This document shows positions 1 to 5,850 of a DNA stretch of 8,670 bases, piece by piece (within the stretch, counting starts at the first letter, position 1; the number at the start of each line of letters is the position of its first letter). The notes below the pieces were generated by a model. That model made no database searches and was not told the origin of the DNA. It saw only the letters and a program-made list of their open reading frames with translations. The position numbers and the translations under genes are program-made. The DNA is from an uncultured bacterium (GTDB lineage: Bacteria > Actinomycetota > Actinomycetes > S36-B12): contig CAIVQM010000462.1 in NCBI GenBank assembly GCA_903908025.1, forward strand, positions 1 through 8,670, written 5' to 3'.

Positions 1-13
1 CTACGTTGGGCGG

Positions 14-1492
14 CTAGACACCGCCGACACCGAGCAAGGACTCGATCGGACTGATCGCGAAGTACACCAGGTAGGCGATCGAGATCACCCACATCAGCCA
101 GCCGATCTCCTTGGACTTGCCCGTGAAGATCTTGATGACAGTCCAGGTCACGAAGCCCGCCCCGATGCCGGTGGCGATCGAGTACGTGAACGGCATCAGC
201 GCGATCGTCAGGAACGCCGGGATGCCGATCGAGTAGTCGGTGAAATCGATATGCCGGATCTGCGTCATCATCAGGAAGCCCACCACGACGAGAGCCGGGG
301 TGGCCGCCTCGTAGGGGATCACGGTGACGAGCGGCGCGAAGAACATCGCCAGCAGGAACAACGCACCGGTCACGAGCGACGCGATGCCGGTGCGAGCACC
401 TTCGCCGATGCCGGAGGCCGACTCGATGTAGGCGGTATTGCTCGACGTTGAGCCCATGCCGCCCGCGATGGCTGCCACCGAGTCGACGATCAGGATGCTC
501 TCGAGATGCGGGATGTCGCCATCCTCCTCAAGCAACTCCGCTTCTGTTGCCAGGCCGAAGGCCGTGCCCATCGTGTCGAAGAAGTCACTCAGCGTCAGCG
601 AGAAGATCGCCAGCATCGACGCGACGACGCCGATCATCTGGAAGGACCCGAAGAGGTTGAACTGACCCAGCGCACCGAGGTCCGGCATCGCGAACAGTGA
701 ACTCGGCACTGACGGGACGTTCAGGCCCCAGCCGACGGGGTTGACCACGGAACCGTCCGGCCCGCTCTTGGAACCGACGTCGAACAACGCTTCGATCACG
801 ATGGCGAGGACCGTGGTGGCAAGAATGCCGATGAGGATCGCACCCTTCACCTTGCGCACGACAAGGATGATCGTCAGGAGCAAGCCGAAGACGAAGGTGA
901 AGATGGGCCAGCCCTGAAGCTGGCCGAAGATGCCGAAGGACACGAGCGGCACGCCGCCACGAACGATCCCCGCGTCAACCAGGCCGATGATGGTGATGAA
1001 CAGGCCGATACCGACGCCGATGGCGTACTTGAGCTGCTCGGGGACGGCGCGGAAGACGGCCGACCGGAACCCCGTCAGGACCAGCAGCAGGATGAAGGCG
1101 CCTTCGAGGACCACCAGGCCCATCGCGTCAGCCCACGTCATCTGTGGTGCGAGGGTGAACGCCACGTAGCCGTTGAGTCCGAGGCCAGCCGCTATGGCGA
1201 TCGGGAAACGGCCGATCGCGCCCATGAGGATCGTCATGAGCCCGGCGACCAGTGCCGTGGCGGCCGTCACCATCGTGATCGACTTGATGACATCGTCGGT
1301 CCCACCGATGAACAGGCCGTTGATGTCCTTGGCCGTTCCGATGATGAGCGGGTTGAGCACCACGATGTACGCCATCGTGAAGAACGTCACGAATCCGCCA
1401 CGGATCTCCGTGCCGTACGTGGATCCTCGCTTGGTGAGTTCGAACCAGCGATCGAATCCACTAAGTGCTGGGGTCTGGGTTGGTGCGGACAT
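14..1492 (-). CDS. NCS2 family purine permease, AzgA/PbuG-like
   Basis: A 492-residue polytopic inner-membrane protein predicted to import purine bases (hypoxanthine, guanine or adenine) by proton symport. The family call rests on AzgA-type motifs: an N-terminal stretch like GFVTFFTMAYIVVLNP (residues 33-48), GLGLNGYVAF (103-112), SDFFDTMGT (302-310) with the acidic residues expected in the substrate-site helix, and GSTSSNTAYIESASG (347-361). About a dozen hydrophobic helices alternate along the chain, and the length fits the family. The ATG at 1492 is chosen because GGGAGG lies 4 bases upstream and the protein then starts just before the conserved FELTKRGSTYGTEI segment. The open frame continues 66 codons further upstream, but that stretch is unlike the family and runs through the divergent gene. 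It is divergent from the DUF2530-type gene, a pairing I recall from other actinobacteria. Which purine is carried cannot be told from sequence. Xanthine or uracil transport is less likely, because those belong to the other NCS2 branch. Confidence 0.92.
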   Translation of the reverse strand: MSAPTQTPALSGFDRWFELTKRGSTYGTEIRGGFVTFFTMAYIVVLNPLIIGTAKDINGLFIGGTDDVIKSITMVTAATALVAGLMTILMGAIGRFPIAIAAGLGLNGYVAFTLAPQMTWADAMGLVVLEGAFILLLVLTGFRSAVFRAVPEQLKYAIGVGIGLFITIIGLVDAGIVRGGVPLVSFGIFGQLQGWPIFTFVFGLLLTIILVVRKVKGAILIGILATTVLAIVIEALFDVGSKSGPDGSVVNPVGWGLNVPSVPSSLFAMPDLGALGQFNLFGSFQMIGVVASMLAIFSLTLSDFFDTMGTAFGLATEAELLEEDGDIPHLESILIVDSVAAIAGGMGSTSSNTAYIESASGIGEGARTGIASLVTGALFLLAMFFAPLVTVIPYEAATPALVVVGFLMMTQIRHIDFTDYSIGIPAFLTIALMPFTYSIATGIGAGFVTWTVIKIFTGKSKEIGWLMWVISIAYLVYFAISPIESLLGVGGV

Positions 1493-1496
1493 CAAG

Positions 1497-1502
1497 CCTC
1501 CC
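1497..1502 (-). promoter_or_regulatory. Shine-Dalgarno site of the purine permease
   Basis: Read on the minus strand, the bases are GGGAGG followed by CTTG and the ATG at 1492. It decides the start of the permease against an open frame that continues far upstream. The four-base spacing is a little short but workable. Confidence 0.6.
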
Positions 1503-1566
1503 GGGTATGCCATGCGCAGAGAGCTCGCCGGGGAAGGCGACGGTGTCGGACGTTCCGGGCGCAGGG

Positions 1567-1572
1567 TACCGT
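1567..1572 (+). promoter_or_regulatory. Possible -10 hexamer of the DUF2530-type gene (short leader)
   Basis: TACCGT fits the actinobacterial TANNNT -10 pattern and ends nine bases before the ATG at 1582, which would give a leader of about three bases. No Shine-Dalgarno sequence is visible before this ATG, which agrees with leaderless-type translation. No good -35 box is seen (TGTCGG about 17 bases upstream is weak). The same hexamer recurs before the gene at 3803. Confidence 0.3.
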
Positions 1573-1581
1573 GAGCGCACC

Positions 1582-1818
1582 ATGTCCGGAGGAAATCTCG
1601 GCCAATCGGATACGGATGCGATCCTTCCGGTGGCCATCGGCACCGCAGTGTGGTCTGTGCTGCTCGTGGTCCTGCTGCTCGTACGATCAACCCTCGCCGC
1701 GAACGGCACCACGTGGTGGATCGGGGCAGCGGCGGTCGGAGTCGTCAGCGGCGTGGGCGGGCTGATCTTCCTGCGCTGGCGCAGGCGTCGCGCGATGCGA
1801 CGCTCAGGTCAGGAGTGA
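1582..1818 (+). CDS. Small two-helix membrane protein, DUF2530-like
   Basis: A 78-residue protein with two predicted membrane helices, about residues 13-34 and 45-65. A strongly basic cytoplasmic tail (RWRRRRAMRR, about 65-74) suggests both ends lie in the cytoplasm. Size, the Trp-containing second helix, the Arg-rich tail and the position divergent from an NCS2 permease all suit the DUF2530 family of actinobacterial membrane proteins, whose role is unknown. The ATG at 1582 is preferred: an upstream in-frame start at 1465 would run back through the permease promoter and coding start. The GTG at 1571 is out of frame. The stop codon overlaps the end of the convergent DUF3027 gene by 10 bp. The family call is from recalled pattern, not an alignment. 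A link to purine transport is only inference from position. Confidence 0.7.
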   Translation: MSGGNLGQSDTDAILPVAIGTAVWSVLLVVLLLVRSTLAANGTTWWIGAAAVGVVSGVGGLIFLRWRRRRAMRRSGQE

Positions 1819-2585
1819 CCGAGGTCCAGCGGATCCCAGTTCAGTTCGTCTTGCGCCAAGGTTGACCGAACCTCAGCCTCAGGCTCGACCTCTGAATGCG
1901 CGCCGCAGCCGAAGGCAAGAGCGACGACGCGACCGTCGGCCGGACTCATCGGATTCGCGCACACCGCGAACTGCTGGCCAAGCGCACCACCCATCGGCAG
2001 CATGAAGCCGCAGGTCGAGCACTCCCCTGATGCCTGACGGGCCATCGGTGTGGTCGGGCCGAAGTCGCCGCTGACCCAACGGTCGGCGGCATCGTCGCGG
2101 CCGAGCGGCGACAGCACGCGAAGGCGGCCGAGACCGAGCTCCCACTGGCCCGGATGAAGCGGGGACAGGGAGGCGACGGACTCAAGGTCCTCCTCGCCGG
2201 TGAGGCCCGCGATCAGCCGCTCGTCATCGGGCAACGTGGGAAGGACATCGCCTGGCCCGAGGTCGCCGGGACGGACCCGCTCGCTCCACGGGAGCCACGC
2301 CGGAGCGACGATGGCATCCGGCCCGGGTAGCAGTGCGACATCGTTGACCGTGACGACCTTGGCCCTCGGGGCCCGCGTCAGGGTCACCGCCCACTGCCAG
2401 CCCACATAGCCGGGATTGAGGCAGCCGAAGGCATGGGTGGCCAGGCGTTCGTCCTCCATGACCACGCCGAGGTGCTCACCGACCATCTCCGCACCGGCGT
2501 CGGCCTCGGCGGCGGCCCGCGCGATATCGACGGCAGCAACGAGCGCCGAGTCGCGCTTGGCCTCGCCGGATGCAGTCGGAGTCAT
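1809..2585 (-). CDS. DUF3027 family protein
   Basis: A 258-residue soluble protein of an actinobacterial family with no assigned function. Recognisable conserved segments are HAFGCLNPGYVGWQWAVTL (51-69), an LLPGPDAIVAPAWLPWSERVRPGDLG stretch (85-110), and a C-terminal block with GDFGPTTPMA (173-182), CSTC (189-192), FAVCANPMSPADGRVV (206-221) and CGAHSE (227-232). C189, C192, C209 and C227 with H230 have the spacing of a possible zinc-ribbon-like site, but this is inference. The Mycobacterium relative, as I recall, is about 250 residues, so the ATG at 2585 is chosen. The frame extends 28 codons further upstream, but those run into the divergent lipoprotein start. No clear Shine-Dalgarno precedes it. 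Its 3' end overlaps the convergent DUF2530-type gene by 10 bp. Family identity is secure; function is unknown. Confidence 0.88.
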   Translation of the reverse strand: MTPTASGEAKRDSALVAAVDIARAAAEADAGAEMVGEHLGVVMEDERLATHAFGCLNPGYVGWQWAVTLTRAPRAKVVTVNDVALLPGPDAIVAPAWLPWSERVRPGDLGPGDVLPTLPDDERLIAGLTGEEDLESVASLSPLHPGQWELGLGRLRVLSPLGRDDAADRWVSGDFGPTTPMARQASGECSTCGFMLPMGGALGQQFAVCANPMSPADGRVVALAFGCGAHSEVEPEAEVRSTLAQDELNWDPLDLGHS

Positions 2586-2635
2586 GGACTGATTGTGGCC
2601 CACCGGCCGGATCAGGCCGAGGCTGGGGCCAGCGA

Positions 2636-2641
2636 TAGTCT
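2636..2641 (+). promoter_or_regulatory. Likely -10 hexamer of a leaderless promoter for the lipoprotein gene
   Basis: TAGTCT fits TANNNT and ends six bases before the ATG at 2648, so transcription would start at or very near the A of the start codon. There is no Shine-Dalgarno sequence, which fits leaderless expression, common in actinobacteria. The -35 region shows no good match. It sits in the 62 bp divergent gap (2586-2647) shared with the DUF3027 gene. Confidence 0.42.
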
Positions 2642-2647
2642 CGACAC

Positions 2648-3100
2648 ATGAAGCGCGCCCGCCTGTCACTCGTCCTTGCTGGTGTCGCCGTCGTGACGCT
2701 CGGCCTGACCGCCTGCGAGAAGCCGAACCCCGGGGCCTCGATCTTCTCCGGCACCACCAGCCAGTTCCAGCGGGCCGCCTGCTGGGCCACCGACGGCAGC
2801 TACCTCGATGACGCCACCTGCGCGGCCGCTGCCCTTGAGCAGGCCGCTAAGACCACCGCGGCGGTGAGCACGCTGCCTGGCCAGACGATCGGCATCTCCG
2901 TTGATCCGGTCGTGGCCGACATCGGCTGGTTCCCGGTCCTCGGCGGTCAGCGCCTCAGCGACACACCCGTGACAAGCACGTATTTCCGGTTCACGCCGAC
3001 CCGGGAGCAACTGCCCGCGGGCGGTGCGTCGCTGGCCGTGGTGGCAGGGGACGACAAGGGCTCCCGCGGGATCTGGATCTTCCCGCTCACGACCAGTTAG
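2648..3100 (+). CDS. Secreted lipoprotein, DUF2771-like
   Basis: A 150-residue protein with a lipoprotein signal peptide: basic start MKRAR, a hydrophobic stretch about 6-19, and lipobox LTAC with the lipidated cysteine at residue 23. The mature part would be anchored outside the cell membrane. C45 and C58 could form a disulfide. The second half (GQTIGISVDPVVADIGWFPV from about residue 79, then a beta-rich region ending in RGIWIFPL, 140-147) resembles the layout of DUF2771 proteins: an ISVP-type strand, a Trp-containing strand, then an RGxW terminal strand. I recall that family close to DUF3027 and cold-shock genes in other actinobacteria, which supports the call. Function is unknown. The ATG at 2648 gives a proper signal peptide. 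The TAG stop shares two bases with the stop codon of the convergent cold-shock gene. Lipoprotein is certain; DUF2771 membership is moderate. Confidence 0.82.
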   Translation: MKRARLSLVLAGVAVVTLGLTACEKPNPGASIFSGTTSQFQRAACWATDGSYLDDATCAAAALEQAAKTTAAVSTLPGQTIGISVDPVVADIGWFPVLGGQRLSDTPVTSTYFRFTPTREQLPAGGASLAVVAGDDKGSRGIWIFPLTTS

Positions 3101-3480
3101 ATATCGAAGTCGTCGGCGACCGCGCGCAACACGGCGGCGACCTTGGCGGCCATCGGGTCCGGCGGGTACTTGCCCCGGCGCAACTGGTTCGAGATGCCGT
3201 CGAGCAGTTTGATGAGGTCCTCGACAAGGATGGCCATGTCGTCGGCTGGCTTGCGCGAGCTCTTGACCACCGACGGAGCCGCCGACAGCACGGTCAGCGA
3301 CAGCGCCTGCTTCCCACGACGACCGTCGACCACGCCGAACTCGACCTTGGATCCCGGCTTCAGGGCCGTGACGCCGGCGGGCAGCGTGGAGACATGCACG
3401 AAGACATCGTCGCCCTCATCCGATGAGATGAAGCCGAAGCCCTTCTCGGCGTCGTACCACTTGACTGTTCCGGTCGGCAC
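3097..3480 (-). CDS. Cold-shock domain protein with C-terminal helical extension
   Basis: A 127-residue protein. Residues 1-66 form an OB-fold cold-shock domain that binds single-stranded RNA or DNA, with RNP1-like KGFGFI (13-18) and RNP2-like VFVHV (26-30). Residues about 78-127 form an extra, probably helical region (around DDMAILVEDLIKLLDGI and AAKVAAVLRAVADDFDI) absent from standard 67-residue Csp proteins but typical of one actinobacterial paralogue next to DUF3027 and the XPB partner. The start is GTG at 3480, preceded by GAGG at a five-base spacing, and it matches the family N-terminus (M/V)PTGxVKWY. A second in-frame GTG five codons upstream (3495) is possible. The long open frame upstream of this, antisense to the gene at 3803, is not coding. 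Probable role: nucleic-acid chaperone or regulator; targets are unknown. Confidence 0.93.
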   Translation of the reverse strand: MPTGTVKWYDAEKGFGFISSDEGDDVFVHVSTLPAGVTALKPGSKVEFGVVDGRRGKQALSLTVLSAAPSVVKSSRKPADDMAILVEDLIKLLDGISNQLRRGKYPPDPMAAKVAAVLRAVADDFDI

Positions 3481-3485
3481 GGCTG

Positions 3486-3489
3486 CCTC
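3486..3489 (-). promoter_or_regulatory. Shine-Dalgarno site supporting the GTG start of the cold-shock gene
   Basis: Read on the minus strand, GAGG stands five bases before the GTG at 3480. It favours this start over the in-frame GTG at 3495, which would place the ribosome site inside the coding region. Confidence 0.5.
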
Positions 3490-3516
3490 GCTCACATTGC
3501 ACACGGCGAACGGCGG

Positions 3517-3529
3517 GTGCCGTCGGCAC
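3517..3529. promoter_or_regulatory. Candidate operator palindrome in the cold-shock divergent gap
   Basis: GTGCCG-T-CGGCAC is a perfect 6+1+6 palindrome in the 78 bp gap between the cold-shock gene and the small membrane protein gene. Its right half extends into GTCGGCACGG (3522-3531), which is repeated exactly at 3473-3482 over the cold-shock start codon, 49 bp away. This could be a binding site or a chance product of high GC content. No binding protein can be named. Confidence 0.25.
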
Positions 3530-3558
3530 GGGCTCCCCGCGCCTGAAAAGGTTACCCC

Positions 3559-3777
3559 GTGACCCCTTCCGACTCCCGCTCCGACCTCGTACTGCGCATC
3601 GGCGGCTGGATCATGGCCGTGGGCCTGGTCTTCACCCTCATCGCAATCCTTCCGCTGGTCGTGCCATCCCTCGAACTGCCCGGCGCGATGTGGTTCCTCT
3701 CCATGCTCACGGGGGTCGGACTTGTCGTGGTGTGCGTTGGTTTGGCCATGGGTGCCCGCGGCCGACGAAGCCGCTGA
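3559..3777 (+). CDS. Small two-helix membrane protein, unrecognised family
   Basis: A 72-residue hypothetical protein. It has two predicted membrane helices, about residues 13-36 and 43-65, joined by a short SLELPG turn, and a basic tail ARGRRSR, so both ends are probably cytoplasmic. The start is GTG at 3559, with AAAAGG seven bases upstream as a ribosome site. The coding potential is supported by the clean hydrophobic pattern, the ribosome site and its fit between the divergent cold-shock gene and the XPB-partner gene, which starts 25 bp after its stop on the same strand. I do not recognise a family and assign no function. It may be co-transcribed with the gene at 3803. Confidence 0.72.
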   Translation: MTPSDSRSDLVLRIGGWIMAVGLVFTLIAILPLVVPSLELPGAMWFLSMLTGVGLVVVCVGLAMGARGRRSR

Positions 3778-3789
3778 CACCGACAGGCG

Positions 3790-3795
3790 TACCGT
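3790..3795 (+). promoter_or_regulatory. Possible -10 hexamer of the XPB-partner gene (leaderless)
   Basis: TACCGT ends seven bases before the ATG at 3803, placing the predicted transcription start at or next to the start codon. No strong Shine-Dalgarno is present. This suggests the large gene may have its own promoter as well as any read-through from the small gene upstream. No -35 box is evident. Confidence 0.3.
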
Positions 3796-3802
3796 AGGTT
3801 GG

Positions 3803-5830
3803 ATGGCCGCCCCCCGGAGTCTCGCTGACGACCTGCGGCAGCGTGATGACGCTGCCATGGGTCGGTTGCTGCGCCGCCGGCCCGATCTCCTGCACCCGGT
3901 GCCCCCGGACTTCACCGCTCTGACCGCACGCGCGACGGCCGGTCCCTCGATCTCGCGCTGCCTCGACGCTCTCGACACCATGCGTCTGCATGTCCTGCAT
4001 ACCGCCGCCGAGCTGACCGTCGAGTCGCCGGCGGGCGCGACCGAGATCGTCATGGTCGCGGGGGGCGACCTGCCGCCCGAGGCTCGCGGTGACCTGGAGG
4101 CTGCGCTGGTCGATCTGCGCGATCTGGCCCTGCTGTGGGGTGCGCCCACCGCCCTGCGAGCCGTCCACCCCGTTCGCGACCTGGTGGCATCGGCACCCAC
4201 CCCGACGTGGCCAAGGCCAGGTCCCGGCGACGGCGAACACCGCGAGATGCGTGACGTGGACGGCCAGGCGGCCCTGCACGCACGCGAGGCGCTGGCCCTC
4301 GTCCGCGACCTGCTCGACGACTGGTCCATCCATCCACCGGCGATCCTGCGCAGCGGGGGGCTCTCGCTGCGCGACTTCGCCGCGGCGCGCGGACGTCTCC
4401 ACACGGACTGGGCTCGCACAGCGCTGACCATCGAGATTGCACAGGCCGCACGGCTGTTCACCGACGACAACGATGAGTCCCCGCACTGGGTGCCGACCGA
4501 CCACTACGACGCCTGGATCGCCAAGGAGCCTGCCGAGCAGTGGATCGATCTCGTGCAGGCGTGGCTGGCCCTGCCGCGACTGCCTTCCCTCGCCGACGAG
4601 AAGACGCAGGTGCTGTCGGCAGATCGGGACCGCAGGGCGGTTCCCGTCCTGCGGCGCGACATTCTCGGGCTGCTGGCCGGATTGCCGGAGGGAGTGTCCC
4701 TGTCACAGGAGCACATCCTCGCGGTGCTCGACGACCATCAGCCTCGGCGGGCGGGTGATCTGCGCCGCCTCGCCGTCGCTGCGACCCTGCAGGAGGGCGC
4801 CGACCTCGGGTTGCTTGGCGCGGGTGCCCTGAGCGCCGCCGCGCGGATGATCCTCGACGTGGACGTGACGACAGCCAGTGCCCAGCGCGCACAGGCTCAC
4901 CGCATCGCGACCTGCCTTGCCGAGGCGCTGCCCATCGATGTCGACCATGTGCTCATCCAGGCCGACCTGACCATCGTCGCTCCAGGGCCGCTCGTCGCCA
5001 GTGCGGCTCGCAATCTGCGTCTGCTCGCCGATGTGGAGTCGCGCGGCCACGCCACCGTCTACCGCATCAGCGAGTCGTCCATCCGGCGGGCGATGGATGC
5101 CGGCTGGGATGCCGACACCATTCATGACCTGCTGCGCGACCTGTCTCGCACACCGGTACCGCAGCCGCTGACCTACCTCGTCGACGACGTGGCACGTCGC
5201 CATGGTGCCGTGCGCGTCGGTGGCGCACTTGCCTACATTCGCAGCGACAACGCCGAGGCCCTGAGCGCGATCCTCGGCGATCGCCGACTGCGCACGCTCG
5301 GCCTGCAACGGATCGCGGAATCGGTTGTCGTCAGCCAGGCTCCGACGTCTGAACTCCTGACGGCACTGCGCGGCGCAGGCTACGCGCCCGCTGCCGAGAG
5401 CCCCGACGGCGTCGTGGTCATCCGCCGGCCCGAGGACCGACGCACACGCGCCCCCCGTTCATCTCCCGTCACCACGCGCCGCCTTCCCGAGGACACGCTC
5501 GTGGCCGCGGCGGTGCGCACGCTGCGTGCGGGAGACAAGGCAAGCGGCCGACGGATCTCCACGGTCGAAGGCCCGGCATCACGGGTCGACCTGCCGAGCC
5601 TGACGTCTGCTGCGATTCTCACCTCCCTGCGGGGAGCGCTGACCGACAACCGGCCGCTGTGGATCGGCTACGCCGACACCGACGGCACTATCGCCCAGCA
5701 GATCGTCGACCCGATCCGACTGTCCGGCGGGGTATTGACCGCATTCGACCATCGCACCGACAGCGTGCGCTCCTTCACGGTCGCGCGCGTCACCGGCATC
5801 GCCGACCTGATGGCCGACGAATCACCCTGA
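3803..5830 (+). CDS. Helicase-associated protein, XPB/Ssl2-like (Helicase_C_3) domain with WYL-like C-terminus
   Basis: A 675-residue protein of the actinobacterial family usually encoded beside the XPB-type DNA repair helicase and often annotated as helicase C-terminal or helicase-associated. The N-terminal part (about 1-130) is helical, with MAAPRSLADDLRQR and LLRRRPDLLHPVPPD typical of the family. The core XPB/Ssl2-like region spans about 380-510, with QADLTIVAPGPL (386-397), LLADVESRGHATVYRI (407-422) and SRTPVPQPLTYLVDDVARRHG (448-468). After a basic linker (about 542-562), residues 610-668 (RPLWIGYADTDG... then DPIRLSGGVLTAFDH) resemble a WYL-type domain. No Walker A or DExH motif is present, so it is not itself a helicase; a partner or regulatory role is inferred. 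The ATG at 3803 is chosen over an upstream TTG at 3722, which lies inside the preceding gene. No XPB gene follows: the ALDH gene ends 16 bp away on the other strand. Confidence 0.88.
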   Translation: MAAPRSLADDLRQRDDAAMGRLLRRRPDLLHPVPPDFTALTARATAGPSISRCLDALDTMRLHVLHTAAELTVESPAGATEIVMVAGGDLPPEARGDLEAALVDLRDLALLWGAPTALRAVHPVRDLVASAPTPTWPRPGPGDGEHREMRDVDGQAALHAREALALVRDLLDDWSIHPPAILRSGGLSLRDFAAARGRLHTDWARTALTIEIAQAARLFTDDNDESPHWVPTDHYDAWIAKEPAEQWIDLVQAWLALPRLPSLADEKTQVLSADRDRRAVPVLRRDILGLLAGLPEGVSLSQEHILAVLDDHQPRRAGDLRRLAVAATLQEGADLGLLGAGALSAAARMILDVDVTTASAQRAQAHRIATCLAEALPIDVDHVLIQADLTIVAPGPLVASAARNLRLLADVESRGHATVYRISESSIRRAMDAGWDADTIHDLLRDLSRTPVPQPLTYLVDDVARRHGAVRVGGALAYIRSDNAEALSAILGDRRLRTLGLQRIAESVVVSQAPTSELLTALRGAGYAPAAESPDGVVVIRRPEDRRTRAPRSSPVTTRRLPEDTLVAAAVRTLRAGDKASGRRISTVEGPASRVDLPSLTSAAILTSLRGALTDNRPLWIGYADTDGTIAQQIVDPIRLSGGVLTAFDHRTDSVRSFTVARVTGIADLMADESP

Positions 5831-5840
5831 CGCGTGATCG

Positions 5841-5850
5841 CTGACGTCAG
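5841..5850. repeat. 10-bp perfect palindrome at the convergent gene junction
   Basis: CTGACGTCAG is self-complementary and contains the stop codon of the leftward ALDH gene (5847-5849). A second, spaced inverted repeat GACGC (5829-5833) / GCGTC (5851-5855) encloses it and overlaps the stop codon of the rightward gene. Neither has a T-run, and the 10-bp palindrome has no loop, so it is not a standard terminator. It may be chance. Confidence 0.3.

Noticed and set aside
1173..1574. Rightward 133-codon open frame antisense to the permease start
   Set aside because: It crosses the permease ribosome site and has no domain features; the permease reading is certain.
3481..4470. Long leftward open frame continuing upstream of the cold-shock gene (total 457 codons)
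   Set aside because: It is antisense to the well-supported XPB-partner gene and to the small membrane gene, has low-complexity Arg/Ser-rich composition, and the cold-shock family starts at 3480 with its own ribosome site. It is an artefact of high GC content.
3707..4504. Leftward 265-codon open frame
   Set aside because: Antisense shadow of the XPB-partner gene with no recognisable domain.
4703..5308. Leftward 201-codon open frame
   Set aside because: Lies wholly antisense within the XPB/Ssl2-like region, where the plus frame is strongly family-like.
3803..5830. Reading the large gene as an actual helicase
   Set aside because: No Walker A, DExH or motif VI is visible in the translation; only the accessory XPB/Ssl2-like region is present.
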